The notes under the pieces were generated by a model. The model ran no database searches. It had not been told where the DNA came from and was given only the letters and a program-made list of their open reading frames with translations. A stretch of DNA of 64,000 bases, taken from JACDAN01 sp963802375. GTDB lineage: Bacteria; Actinomycetota; Thermoleophilia; Gaiellales; Gaiellaceae. Shown here piece by piece: positions 23,807-32,147 of the stretch (the first letter of the stretch is position 1; every line of letters begins with the position of its first letter). The position numbers and the translations under genes were made by a program. Where the stretch lies: positions 310,001 through 374,000 of the forward strand of contig CAWDIJ010000005.1 in the NCBI GenBank assembly GCA_963802375.1. The letters run 5' to 3'.

Positions 23807-25867
23807 ATGAAGGTCTTTGCTGCCACTCTTCTCGTGCTTGCCTTTCCGGCCACGGCCTGGGGCGAAGCGACCATCGCCACGCGCGACATTCCGCTCTCCG
23901 GTCAGCGCACGCTGGCCTCGGCAACGGCTCCGGAGCGCTTCAACCTCGTCGGCCTCCACTGGAAGGGCTCGGGCCGGGTGGAGCTCCGCATACGCCGCGT
24001 GTCAGGCTGGAGCTCCTGGCGGGAGACCGAGGCCGACTCGGGAGACCTGCCCGACCTGGGAACCGACGAGTCGCGGCGGATGCGCGGCTGGCGGCTCGGC
24101 ACGCCGCTGTGGACGGGCGAGGCACGGCGCCTCGAGATTCGCGTGCGAGGCCGCATCAGCCGCGTCCGTGCGCACTACGTCTGGAGCCCGGAGGAACCGA
24201 TGGGGCGGTCGCTCCAGATGGCCGGTAGCCCTGCGATCATCACCCGTCGGGCCTGGGGCGCGAACGAGGCGATCCGGCGCGACAGCCCCGCGATCGCGAA
24301 GACGCTGACGACGGCCGTCGTTCATCACACCGCCGGCGGCGAGCCGTCGACGCCCGCCCAGTCGGCCGCCGTCGTGCGCGGGATCTACCTGTACCACGTG
24401 CGCGGGAACGGCTGGGACGACGTCGGCTACAACTTTCTCGTCGACCGGTTCGGCCAGGTCTTCGAGGGCCGGTACGGCGGGATCGAGCGGAACGTGATCG
24501 GCGCGCACTCGCAGGGCTTCAACACCGGCTCCGTGGGTCTCTCGCTGATCGGGAACTACGAGCGAAAGTCCCCGACGCCGGCCGCGCGGTCGGCGATCGT
24601 GCGGCTGCTCGCGTGGCGGATGGACGTCGCCCACATCGACCCGCTGTCGAGTGCGCCGGTCGTCTCGAACGGCAATCCGAAGTACCGCAAAGGCGTGCCG
24701 CTTTTCCTCCGCGCCATCTCCGGCCATCGCGACACGGGCTTCACGACCTGCCCGGGCCGGCTCTATGGAGATCTCCGCGGGATCGCCTCGTCGGTCGCGG
24801 GGCTCGGCTTGCCCAAGCTCTACACGCCCGAGGTCGAGGGCGGCCTGGGGCAGTTCGTCAGCTTCTCCGGGCGGCTCACGACCGCACTTCCGTGGACGGT
24901 GACGATCACCGACACGACCGGGAGGCAGGTGGCGCAGGGCTCAGGGTTCGGGACGAACGTGCGGTGGACCTGGGACGCCCGCTTTGCCACGCTGCCCGGC
25001 TACCGCTGGCGGATTGCGGCTGGGGCCGCCGTACGGCCCGCGGCGGGGACACTTGGGGTTGCTGCCCGGCCGGCGGTGATCGAGGCCATTGCAGCCGATC
25101 CCACGGGATTCACGCCGAACGGCGACGGAAAGACCGACACGACCGCGATCTCGTACGAGCTCGGCAGCCCGGCGACTGTCCGGATCGACCTCCAAACGGA
25201 GCAAGGCAGCCCTCTGGCGACGTTGCAGACGTCATCGAAGGCCGCCGGCCGCCACATCTTCGCCTGGAACGGGGCCGGCTACCCAGACGGGCGCTACCGG
25301 ATCGTCGTCGCGGCGCGAGTGGCCGCCCGCGAGGTGTCGGCGACGACGAACGTCGTCCTGAGCCGGACGCTCTCGGGCTTCGGGATCCTGCCCACCGCGA
25401 TCTCGCCGAACGGCGACGGCCGCGCGGACTCGTTGGCCGCGTCGTTCAGCCTCGGGACCCCGGCGCTTGCGAACCTGTCCATCCGCCGAGGCACGGCCGG
25501 CGTAGTCTCGGTCTTCGACTCGCTGCTGCCGATCGGGCTGCACACGATCACGTGGCCAGGCGGCGTGCGCGACGGCTTGTACTCGGTGGCGCTGACGGTC
25601 ACCGACGCGACCGGCCCGGTCACGCAGCTCCTGCCGGTCCGCGTCGACCGCGTGGCGCCGAAGCTAAAGGTCGTCAACAAGCGGCCGCTTCGGGTCTCGC
25701 TCTCCGAGCCGGCGCGCGTGACCTTCACCGCCGACGGTGTCACGATGACCGTCCTCAGGCGCAAGGCGGGTGTGTTCACCGTCGTGCTCGGCCGTCCGTT
25801 CAAGCGGCTCGACGCCTTCGCCGAGGACGGCGCGGCGAACGTCGGACCGCGTCTGCGCCTCCGCTAA
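23807..25867 (+). CDS. Secreted N-acetylmuramoyl-L-alanine amidase (PGRP/Amidase_2) with FlgD-like repeats
   Basis: A 686-residue exported peptidoglycan hydrolase. The signal peptide is KVFAATLLVLAFPATAWG. A beta-rich N-terminal region (30-130) precedes the PGRP domain: TAVVHHTAGGEP near 171 supplies a zinc histidine, then WDDVGYNFLVDRFGQVFEGR, and GHRDTGFTTCPG near 305 supplies the second histidine and the cysteine. Two FlgD-like Ig units follow, each opening with a PNGDG calcium-type motif (about 431 to 508 and 528 to 604) and ending in DGRY or DGLY. ATG 23807 with GGGG upstream starts the signal peptide. It probably remodels cell wall. Confidence 0.9.
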   Translation: MKVFAATLLVLAFPATAWGEATIATRDIPLSGQRTLASATAPERFNLVGLHWKGSGRVELRIRRVSGWSSWRETEADSGDLPDLGTDESRRMRGWRLGTPLWTGEARRLEIRVRGRISRVRAHYVWSPEEPMGRSLQMAGSPAIITRRAWGANEAIRRDSPAIAKTLTTAVVHHTAGGEPSTPAQSAAVVRGIYLYHVRGNGWDDVGYNFLVDRFGQVFEGRYGGIERNVIGAHSQGFNTGSVGLSLIGNYERKSPTPAARSAIVRLLAWRMDVAHIDPLSSAPVVSNGNPKYRKGVPLFLRAISGHRDTGFTTCPGRLYGDLRGIASSVAGLGLPKLYTPEVEGGLGQFVSFSGRLTTALPWTVTITDTTGRQVAQGSGFGTNVRWTWDARFATLPGYRWRIAAGAAVRPAAGTLGVAARPAVIEAIAADPTGFTPNGDGKTDTTAISYELGSPATVRIDLQTEQGSPLATLQTSSKAAGRHIFAWNGAGYPDGRYRIVVAARVAAREVSATTNVVLSRTLSGFGILPTAISPNGDGRADSLAASFSLGTPALANLSIRRGTAGVVSVFDSLLPIGLHTITWPGGVRDGLYSVALTVTDATGPVTQLLPVRVDRVAPKLKVVNKRPLRVSLSEPARVTFTADGVTMTVLRRKAGVFTVVLGRPFKRLDAFAEDGAANVGPRLRLR

Positions 25868-25912
25868 AGGTCTGGAGCGCCCCCGGCGGCGGCCGAATTT
25901 CCCACCAGCCCT
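25868..25912. repeat. Solo arm of the parB-type palindrome family
   Basis: The 45-bp gap between the convergent amidase and birA genes reads, on the minus strand, as nearly the same sequence as 6061-6102 (shared block GGTGGGAAATTCGGCCGC, then GGGGGC and CCAGACC; three substitutions and a 2-base indel over 44 positions). It abuts the birA stop just as the parB copy abuts the parB stop. Confidence 0.8.
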
Positions 25913-26518
25913 CTAGCCGGCGACCCAGGCGTCGTACTCCCGCTCGAGCTCGAGCAAGATCTCCGCGAGTAGCTCCGCCCTGTCGACTTCCTTCCCGAGC
26001 TCTGCGAGGAGAGACGTGGGCTCGCGCTCCAGATCCGGCGGGAGGTCCCGAGCGGCCATGTTGACGTTGATCCCCATGCCGAGCACGACGCGGTCCTCGC
26101 GGGCCTCGGCGAGGATCCCGGCCAGCTTTCGGCCGCCGACGAGCAGGTCGTTCGGCAACTTGATCTCGGGCATGAGGCCGGTCGCCCGGCGAATCCCTTC
26201 CGCCGCTGCGACTCCGACGACGATGGTCAGGCCGGGGAGGCGTGACTGCTCGACGTCGGGTCGCAGGTTGACGGAGAAGAGCAGGCTGGTGCCTGGTTCC
26301 GCAAACCACGTGCGGCCGAGCCGTCCGCGTCCGGAAGCCTGCTCGTCGGAGGCGACCACGGCGCCCTCGGGCGCATCGGCCGGCAGCTCCTGCTGTGTCG
26401 ACTCACAACGCTCGAGGTAGCGGTAGGGACGGCCGAAATGCCCCTTCAGCAGCGGCTCGACGCGATCCGGGAGCAGGGAATCCCGGGGCGTTCGCGCATA
26501 ACTAGACTCATTCCGCAC
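25913..26518 (-). CDS. birA: Biotin--[acetyl-CoA-carboxylase] ligase BirA, no N-terminal repressor domain
   Basis: It attaches biotin to the carboxyl-carrier protein of acetyl-CoA carboxylase, whose accD and accA lie within 10 kb. Catalytic features include ASDEQASGRGRLGRTWFAE (biotinyl-adenylate loop), IKLPNDLLVGGRKLAGILAE with the lysine, and VVLGMGINVN. About 201 residues if GTG 26518 is the start. The region before RPYRYLERCESTQQEL is not conserved, so the true start could be slightly later. GTG 26518 directly abuts the divergent fabZ GTG at 26519. Confidence 0.88.
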   Translation of the reverse strand: MRNESSYARTPRDSLLPDRVEPLLKGHFGRPYRYLERCESTQQELPADAPEGAVVASDEQASGRGRLGRTWFAEPGTSLLFSVNLRPDVEQSRLPGLTIVVGVAAAEGIRRATGLMPEIKLPNDLLVGGRKLAGILAEAREDRVVLGMGINVNMAARDLPPDLEREPTSLLAELGKEVDRAELLAEILLELEREYDAWVAG

Positions 26519-26950
26519 GTGTCCTCCCTGACTCGCGAAGAGATCGAGGCGATCCTGCCTCACCGTGACCCCTTCCTGCTTCTCGACGAGGTCGTCGACC
26601 TCCAGCCGGGCGAGAAGGTCGTGGCCCGGAAACGTGTGCGGCCGGACGAGTGGTACCTGTCCGGCCACTTTCCCGGCCGGCCGATCATGCCCGGCGTCCT
26701 GATCGTCGAGGCGATGGCCCAAGCAGGCGCGGTTGCGGTGCTCTCCGAGGACCAGAATCGCGGCAAGCTCGCGCTCTTCGCCGGCATCGACGGCGTCCGG
26801 TTCAAGCGGGTCGTGGAGCCGGGCGACGAGCTCGAGCTCACCTGCGAGCTGGAGCGCGTGCGCGGCCCGATCGGCCGCGGCAAGGCGACGGCGACGGTGG
26901 ATGGCGCGCTCGCCGCCCGCGGAACGCTCACCTTCGCCGTCGAGCAATGA
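26519..26950 (+). CDS. fabZ: 3-hydroxyacyl-ACP dehydratase FabZ
   Basis: A 143-residue hot-dog-fold dehydratase of the elongation cycle. EAILPHRDPFLLLDEVVDL at the start, then the catalytic region WYLSGHFPGRPIMPGVLIVEAMAQAGAV with His and Glu near residues 48 to 62. GTG 26519 gives the usual length; upstream in-frame codons are opposite birA. TAGACT at 26503-26508 ends 10 bases before the GTG, so the fab transcript may be leaderless. The stop overlaps the fabH start (ATGA). Confidence 0.95.
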   Translation: MSSLTREEIEAILPHRDPFLLLDEVVDLQPGEKVVARKRVRPDEWYLSGHFPGRPIMPGVLIVEAMAQAGAVAVLSEDQNRGKLALFAGIDGVRFKRVVEPGDELELTCELERVRGPIGRGKATATVDGALAARGTLTFAVEQ

Positions 26951-27945
26951 TCGGCCGGGCGAACGGCGCGCCGGTGTCGATCACCGGCCTCGGCACCTAT
27001 GCGCCGGAGCGGGTGCTCACGAACGACGAGCTGTCCGAGCTGGTCGACACCACCGACGAGTGGATCGTCGAGCGCACCGGCATCAAGGAGCGCCGGATCG
27101 CCGCGCCGGAGCAGGCGATGACGGACCTCGCCCTCCCGGCGGCGCGAATGGCGCTCGAACGCGCCGGCGTGGAGCCGGAGGAGCTCGACCTGATCGTCGT
27201 CGCGACGGTGACCCCGGACATGATGTTCCCGACCACGGGCTCACTGCTCGGTGATCTCCTCCCGGCGCCCAAGGCCGCCGCCTACGACCTCCTGGCCGGC
27301 TGTACCGGGTTCGTCTACGCACTCGCACAGGCGCACGCAATGGTCTCGGCCGGGCTCGCGAACAAGGCGTTGGTCGTCGGAGGCGACGTGCTCTCGAAGA
27401 TCCTCGACTGGACCGACCGCTCGACGATCGTCCTCTTCGGCGACGGGGCCGGTGCGGTGGTGCTCGAACGGGTCGATGAAGGAGGCTTCGTCGGATTCGA
27501 GCTGGGTGCGGACGGCGGTGGCGGTGAGCACCTCTGGCTGCCCGGCAGCGGCTCCCGGAACTTCGAGCACCCGGACAAGCTCGTGAAGATGAACGGTCGC
27601 GAAGTGTTCAAGTTTGCGACGCGCGTGATGGTGACCTCGGCCGAGGCGCTGCTCGACGAGGTCGGGCGGTCGATCGACGACGTCGACGTCTACGTCCCGC
27701 ACCAGGCGAACACGAGAATCATCGATTATGCGACGAAGAAGCTGGGAATCCCTGAAGATCGAGTGATCGTGAACGTGGACAGGTACGGGAACACGTCCTC
27801 CGGGTCGATTCCCCTGGCGCTCGGCGACGCGGAAGCCGACGGGCGGCTGAAGGCAGGCTCGCTTGTCCTCATGACAGGGATGGGCGCGGGCTTGACGTGG
27901 GGATCCGCCCTGATCGAATGGACGGCGAACGGAAGGACGACATGA
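26947..27945 (+). CDS. fabH: 3-oxoacyl-ACP synthase III FabH
   Basis: A 332-residue initiating condensing enzyme that joins an acyl-CoA primer to malonyl-ACP. The triad is visible: Cys in DLLAGCTGFVYALAQA near 115, His in YVPHQANTRII near 253, and Asn in VDRYGNTSSGSIPLAL near 283. The N-terminus ITGLGTYAPERVLTNDEL and GIKERRIA are typical. The ATG start at 26947 overlaps fabZ and the stop overlaps fabD by four bases (ATGA). It could prime branched or straight chains; the sequence alone does not decide. Confidence 0.95.
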   Translation: MIGRANGAPVSITGLGTYAPERVLTNDELSELVDTTDEWIVERTGIKERRIAAPEQAMTDLALPAARMALERAGVEPEELDLIVVATVTPDMMFPTTGSLLGDLLPAPKAAAYDLLAGCTGFVYALAQAHAMVSAGLANKALVVGGDVLSKILDWTDRSTIVLFGDGAGAVVLERVDEGGFVGFELGADGGGGEHLWLPGSGSRNFEHPDKLVKMNGREVFKFATRVMVTSAEALLDEVGRSIDDVDVYVPHQANTRIIDYATKKLGIPEDRVIVNVDRYGNTSSGSIPLALGDAEADGRLKAGSLVLMTGMGAGLTWGSALIEWTANGRTT

Positions 27946-28859
27946 CCAAGGTTGCGTTTTGCTTCCCCGGCCAGGGGTCGCTGGAGGAGGGAATGGGCCG
28001 CGAGATCGCGCTCGCGGTTCCCGAGGCGATGGAGGTCTATCGCGTTGGCAGCGAGGCTTCAGGCCTCGACCTGCAGAAGCTCTGTTTCGAGTCGCCTCTC
28101 GACGAGCTCGTCAAGACGGAGGTCCAGCAGCCGGCGCTCGTTGCCACGAGCCTGGCGGTGCTCGCTGCGCTGAACGCCAGAGGACTCGCGCCTGATTACG
28201 TTGTCGGGCACTCGGTCGGCGAGTTCGCTGCGATCGCCGCAGCCAACTCGATCGACACGTCCGAGGCGATCGGCCTCGTCCGCGAGCGGGGGCTTGCGAT
28301 GGCGGAGGCTGCCCGCGAGAGCGACGGGACGATGGCCGCGATTCTCGGCCTGGACGACGAGGTGGTCGAGGAGCTGTGCTCGGAGATCGAGGGCGTGTGG
28401 CCCGCGAACTACAACTGTCCCGGCCAGATCGTGGTGTCCGGCGAGGAGGGCGCGGTCGAGAAGCTGATCCACAAGGCCACCGCTCTCGGGGCGCGCCGCG
28501 CGGTGAAGCTGAAGGTCTCAGGCGCCTTCCACAGCCCGCTCGTCGAGAAGGCTGCGGAGATGCTCAAGCCGGCAGTCGAGCGGGTCCGCTTCGCCGATCC
28601 GGTCGCGCCGTTCATGTCCACGGTGACGGCGAAGATCGAGCCCGCGCAGCGGATGGCCGGACTGCTCGTCAACCAGGTGACGGCCCCGGTGAAGTTCACG
28701 CAGGCCGCGCAGGGACTCGTGAAGGAGGGCGTGAAGACCTTCGTCGAGGTGGGGCCCGGCAACGTCCTGTCCGGTTTACTGAAGAGGATCGACAAGACCG
28801 TGAAGGCCGTGTCCGTCAACAACGTGGCCGGCCTGAAGAACGTCGAAGAGTCGATCTAG
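27942..28859 (+). CDS. fabD: Malonyl-CoA:ACP transacylase FabD
   Basis: A 305-residue transacylase that loads malonate on ACP. It has CFPGQGSLEEGMG at the start, the nucleophile serine in VVGHSVGEFAAIAAA near 92, and the histidine in KVSGAFHSPLVEKA near 198. ATG 27942 overlaps the fabH stop and follows GGAAGG. The 166-bp palindrome begins one base after its TAG stop. Confidence 0.95.
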   Translation: MTKVAFCFPGQGSLEEGMGREIALAVPEAMEVYRVGSEASGLDLQKLCFESPLDELVKTEVQQPALVATSLAVLAALNARGLAPDYVVGHSVGEFAAIAAANSIDTSEAIGLVRERGLAMAEAARESDGTMAAILGLDDEVVEELCSEIEGVWPANYNCPGQIVVSGEEGAVEKLIHKATALGARRAVKLKVSGAFHSPLVEKAAEMLKPAVERVRFADPVAPFMSTVTAKIEPAQRMAGLLVNQVTAPVKFTQAAQGLVKEGVKTFVEVGPGNVLSGLLKRIDKTVKAVSVNNVAGLKNVEESI

Positions 28860-28860
28860 G

Positions 28861-29026
28861 TAGTGCCCCACCCAGCAATACATGCCGGCTTCTGGCCCGC
28901 GATCACGCGGCGCCAGAGCGGACCCTCTTCCTCGCAAAGGCTGACCAGCCTTGGCTCGCCGGAGTGCGCGCTCTGGCTTGGTGCTCGCGACCCAGAATTC
29001 CGGCGGCATTACCGGACGGGGCACTA
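28861..29026. repeat. 166-bp long imperfect palindrome between fabD and fabG
   Basis: The gap consists almost entirely of one inverted repeat. The ends TAGTGCCCC (28861-28869) and GGGGCACTA (29018-29026) are perfect. Inside, GCCGG and TTCTGG recur inverted, then GCCAGAGCG with CGCTCTGGC, and the tip is AAGGCT-GACC-AGCCTT. Arms of about 80 bases match at roughly three positions in four. The first base past the element is the G of the fabG GTG start. The TA at each end would fit a TA target duplication of an IS630/Tc1-type MITE, which is inference. No protein is encoded. Confidence 0.85.
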
Positions 29027-29755
29027 GTGCCCGACTTCTGCTCTCTCGAAGGCCGCACGGCCCTGGTGACCGGTGGGTCGCGCGGGATCGGGAAGGCGAT
29101 CGCGGCCGAGCTCGCGAACGCCGGCGCGACCGTCGTGCTCGGCTACCGGTCGGGCGCGGAAGAGGCTGAGGCCGTGGCGTCCGAGGTTGGCGGTCGGGCC
29201 GTCCAGGCGGACGTCTCGCAGGCCGAGGACGCGCAGCGGCTGGTCGAGGAGGCCGGTGACGTCGACATCCTCGTGAACAACGCGGGCGTGACGCGCGACG
29301 GGCTGCTCGCGCGGATGCCGGACGAGGATTGGCGTGTCGTGCTCGACACGAACCTCGGCGGGACCTTCAACACCTGCCGGGCCGTGTCGCGCGGGATGAT
29401 GCGGCGGCGGGGCGGCGCGATCGTGAACGTGTCCAGCATCGTCGGGCTTCACGGCAACCCCGGCCAGACGAACTACTCTGCCTCCAAGGCCGGGATCATC
29501 GGCTTCACGAAGGCGCTCGCGCGCGAGCTCGGGAGCCGCGGAGTGCGGGCGAACGTCGTGGCGCCGGGCTATATCTCGACCAGACTGACGACCGAACTCC
29601 CCGAGGAGCTCCAGAACGCGATGCTCGCCAACACACCGCTCGGACGCTTCGGTGACCCGGAGGACGTCGCCGGCGCCGTCAGGTTCCTCTGCTCGGATGC
29701 CGCGTCGTTCGTCACCGGCGAGGTGTTGCTGGTCGACGGCGGATTGGGAATGTAG
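29027..29755 (+). CDS. fabG: 3-oxoacyl-ACP reductase FabG
   Basis: A 242-residue short-chain dehydrogenase for the first reduction of the elongation cycle. TALVTGGSRGIGKAIAAELA is the NADPH-binding motif, then DILVNNAGVTRDGLLARM, the catalytic Ser in VNVSSIVGLHGNPGQTNYSASKAG with Tyr and Lys, and a C-terminal FVTGEVLLVDGGLGM. The start is GTG 29027, directly after the palindrome, with GGGG at 29018-29021 in the palindrome arm serving as the only ribosome site. Initiation could therefore be affected by folding of the repeat. Confidence 0.95.
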   Translation: MPDFCSLEGRTALVTGGSRGIGKAIAAELANAGATVVLGYRSGAEEAEAVASEVGGRAVQADVSQAEDAQRLVEEAGDVDILVNNAGVTRDGLLARMPDEDWRVVLDTNLGGTFNTCRAVSRGMMRRRGGAIVNVSSIVGLHGNPGQTNYSASKAGIIGFTKALARELGSRGVRANVVAPGYISTRLTTELPEELQNAMLANTPLGRFGDPEDVAGAVRFLCSDAASFVTGEVLLVDGGLGM

Positions 29756-29761
29756 AGCCCG

Positions 29762-31015
29762 ATGTCGATGAACGGACGCAGGCGGGTTGTGATCACCGGC
29801 CTCGGGGCGGTGAGCCCGCTGGGCAACGATGTTGCGACGACGTGGGAGAACCTCGTCGCCGGCAGGTCCGGCGCCGCGGAGATCGCGCAATTCGACGCAA
29901 GTGAGTACCCGGTTCACTTCGCCTGCGAGCTGAAGGGCTTCGAGGCGGCGGACGTCATCGAGAAGAAGCAGGCGCGACGCATGGACCGCTTCGCGCAGAT
30001 GATCGTTGCCGCCGCGCTCCAGGCGCGGGACGACTCTGGAATCGACATCGAGGCTGAGGCCGACCGCATCGGCGGCTCGATCGCCACCGGCATCGGCGGC
30101 CTGAAGGCGTTCCAGGACTGCTACGACACGCTGCTCGAACGTGGCCCCGACCGGGTCAACCCGTTCTCGATCCCGCAGATCATCCCGAACATGGGCGCCG
30201 GCTGGGTCTCGATGTACCTCGGCACCCGCGGCCCGCTCTCGTCGCAGTGCACGGCCTGCGCGGCGTCCAACATGGCGATCGGCGAGGCGGCGGACGCGAT
30301 CCGGCTCGGGCGCGCCGACGCGATGCTCGCCGGCGGCACCGAGGCGGGGATCACCAGGGTCGGGATCGCCGGGTTCAGCGCGATGCGCGCGCTCTCGCGG
30401 CGTAACGAGGCTCCGGAGAAGGCGAGCCGGCCGTTCGACGCTGCCCGCGACGGGTTCGTGATGGGTGAGGCGGCGGGTGTCGTCGTCCTCGAGGAGCTCG
30501 AGCACGCGAAGGAGCGTGGGGCGAAGATCTACGGCGAGCTGCTCGGCTACGGGCTCTCGTCGGACGCTAGGCACGTCACGGAGCCGGATCCGACCGGGGA
30601 CAACCCGGCCCGGGCGATGCGGATGGCGATGGCGGACGCGGGCGTGAATTCGGACGAGATCGACTACATCAACGCTCACGGCACCTCGACGCCCCTCGGC
30701 GACGCGAGCGAGACGCGGGTGATCAAGATCGCGCTCGGCGAGGAGAACGCCCGCAAGACGCCGGTTTCGTCCACGAAGGGTGCGACGGGCCACTGCCTCG
30801 GCGCTGCGGGCGCCGTGGAGGCGATCTTCACGACGCTCGCGGTGGAGCGGAACACGCTCCCTCCGACCATCAACTATGACGAGCCCGACCCCGAGTGCGA
30901 CCTCGACTACATCCCGAACGAGGCGCGCGAGGCGGACGTGAAGACCGCGATCTCGAACTCGTTCGGCTTCGGCGGGCACAACGCCTGCATCGTGATTCGT
31001 CAGTTCGACGGTTGA
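29762..31015 (+). CDS. fabF: 3-oxoacyl-ACP synthase II FabF
   Basis: A 417-residue elongating condensing enzyme. The active-site Cys lies in SQCTACAASNMAIGEAADAI near 165, and the two histidines in INAHGTSTPLGDASE near 304 and STKGATGHCLGAAGAVEAI near 340. The C-terminal NSFGFGGHNACIVIRQ is typical. ATG 29762 is six bases after the fabG stop; an in-frame ATG at 29768 is an alternative. Many bacteria have acpP between fabG and fabF, but here there is no space for it. Confidence 0.95.
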   Translation: MSMNGRRRVVITGLGAVSPLGNDVATTWENLVAGRSGAAEIAQFDASEYPVHFACELKGFEAADVIEKKQARRMDRFAQMIVAAALQARDDSGIDIEAEADRIGGSIATGIGGLKAFQDCYDTLLERGPDRVNPFSIPQIIPNMGAGWVSMYLGTRGPLSSQCTACAASNMAIGEAADAIRLGRADAMLAGGTEAGITRVGIAGFSAMRALSRRNEAPEKASRPFDAARDGFVMGEAAGVVVLEELEHAKERGAKIYGELLGYGLSSDARHVTEPDPTGDNPARAMRMAMADAGVNSDEIDYINAHGTSTPLGDASETRVIKIALGEENARKTPVSSTKGATGHCLGAAGAVEAIFTTLAVERNTLPPTINYDEPDPECDLDYIPNEAREADVKTAISNSFGFGGHNACIVIRQFDG

Positions 31016-31049
31016 TCCGGCGCCGTCTCGGCGCGACGATGGCGATGTG

Positions 31050-32117
31050 ATGGCCGCTTCATCGCCGATGCCTAAGGGCACGGTCACCTTCCTCTTCACC
31101 GACATCGAGGGATCGACTGACCTGGCGCGGCGGCTGGGCGCGGACTTCGCGTCGTTGCGCGCGGAACACCGGCGCGTCCTACGCGAGGCGTTTTCGGCCT
31201 ATGACGGACATGAAATCGACACGGCCGGCGATGGGTTCTTCGTCGTTTTCGAGCGAGCAGGTGACGCCGTCGGGGCGGCTCTCGCGGCGCAGCGGGCGGT
31301 CGCCGGGCTCGAGCAGCCGCTGCGCGTCCGCATGGGACTCCACACCGCGGAGCCACATTTGAGCGAAGACGGGTATGTCGGGGTTGGCGTGCATCGCGCC
31401 GCTCGAGTCTGCGCCGCTGGTCACGGCGGGCAGATTCTCCTCTCGGCCGCGACCGCGGGAGTCGTCGAGGATCTCGATCTCGAGGGCGTCGGGTTGCGAG
31501 ACCTCGGCGAGCACCGGCTTAAGGATCTCGTTCGGCCGCAGCGAGTGTTCCAACTAGACGTTGGCGGGCTCGCCTCCGAGTTCCCACCTTTGAAGACGCT
31601 GAGCGGCGCGAACGTCTTCGGCACGCTGCTCAGGACGGATCTCGCAGGCTGGACCACGCTTCTGCGCGTGCTTGGGGACGAGGCCGCGCTCGCGGCCGCC
31701 TCCCGTTACCACACCATCGTCGATCGGGCTGCGGAGTCGCATGGAGGGCGCGCGCTCGAGCTGGTGGGGGATCACGGAATCGCGTTCTTCGAGCGGCCCA
31801 GAGACGCCGTAAGAGCTGCTTTAGCAGCTCGCGACGCGGTCCGGCACGAACCGTGGGTCCCCGACGAGCACCGGTGCGCGCTGAGGTGTGGAATCCACTC
31901 GGCCCGAATCGTGTCGGTGCAGCCCGGACAGCTCGGATCTGCCGCGCCGTACGTCATTCGGCTGTGCGACACCGCCGCGCCGTGGCAGATCCTCGTCTCC
32001 CACGCGACCGAAGCTCTCCTCGAGGGGGACGCTCCGGAGTTCGAGCTGGAAGACCTCGGAGAGCGGACGCTTGCCGGCCGGGACAGGCCCGAGCGCGTGT
32101 TCAGCCTGCCGGCCTGA
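31050..32117 (+). CDS. Adenylate/guanylate cyclase-like protein with two cyclase homology domains
   Basis: About 355 residues with two tandem class III cyclase-homology domains. The first has VTFLFTDIEGSTDLARRLG with the metal Asp, IDTAGDGFFVVFERA with the second Asp, and GYVGVGVHRAARVCAAGHGGQILLS, where the transition-state Asn position is His. The second (from about residue 185) has LLRTDLAGWTTLLRVLGDE and GDHGIAFFERPRDAV, lacks the ESxT pattern, and is degenerate. GTG 31047 and ATG 31050 overlap; I use the ATG. It follows the fab operon by 34 bp. It may be weakly active or a nucleotide sensor. Confidence 0.75.
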   Translation: MAASSPMPKGTVTFLFTDIEGSTDLARRLGADFASLRAEHRRVLREAFSAYDGHEIDTAGDGFFVVFERAGDAVGAALAAQRAVAGLEQPLRVRMGLHTAEPHLSEDGYVGVGVHRAARVCAAGHGGQILLSAATAGVVEDLDLEGVGLRDLGEHRLKDLVRPQRVFQLDVGGLASEFPPLKTLSGANVFGTLLRTDLAGWTTLLRVLGDEAALAAASRYHTIVDRAAESHGGRALELVGDHGIAFFERPRDAVRAALAARDAVRHEPWVPDEHRCALRCGIHSARIVSVQPGQLGSAAPYVIRLCDTAAPWQILVSHATEALLEGDAPEFELEDLGERTLAGRDRPERVFSLPA

Positions 32118-32147
32118 CCGATCGGTCTCAGCGCTAGTGTCCGACGG

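Noticed and set aside
28861..29026. A missed acpP gene between fabD and fabG
   Set aside because: The 166 bp are a palindrome, too short for ACP, with no DSL phosphopantetheine motif in any frame.
28861..29026. An insertion sequence with its own transposase
   Set aside because: The element is only 166 bp and has no transposase frame; at most it is a non-autonomous relic.
29024..31105. 693-codon antisense frame across fabG and fabF
   Set aside because: It runs opposite two conserved genes and through their gap; composition and placement indicate a shadow frame.
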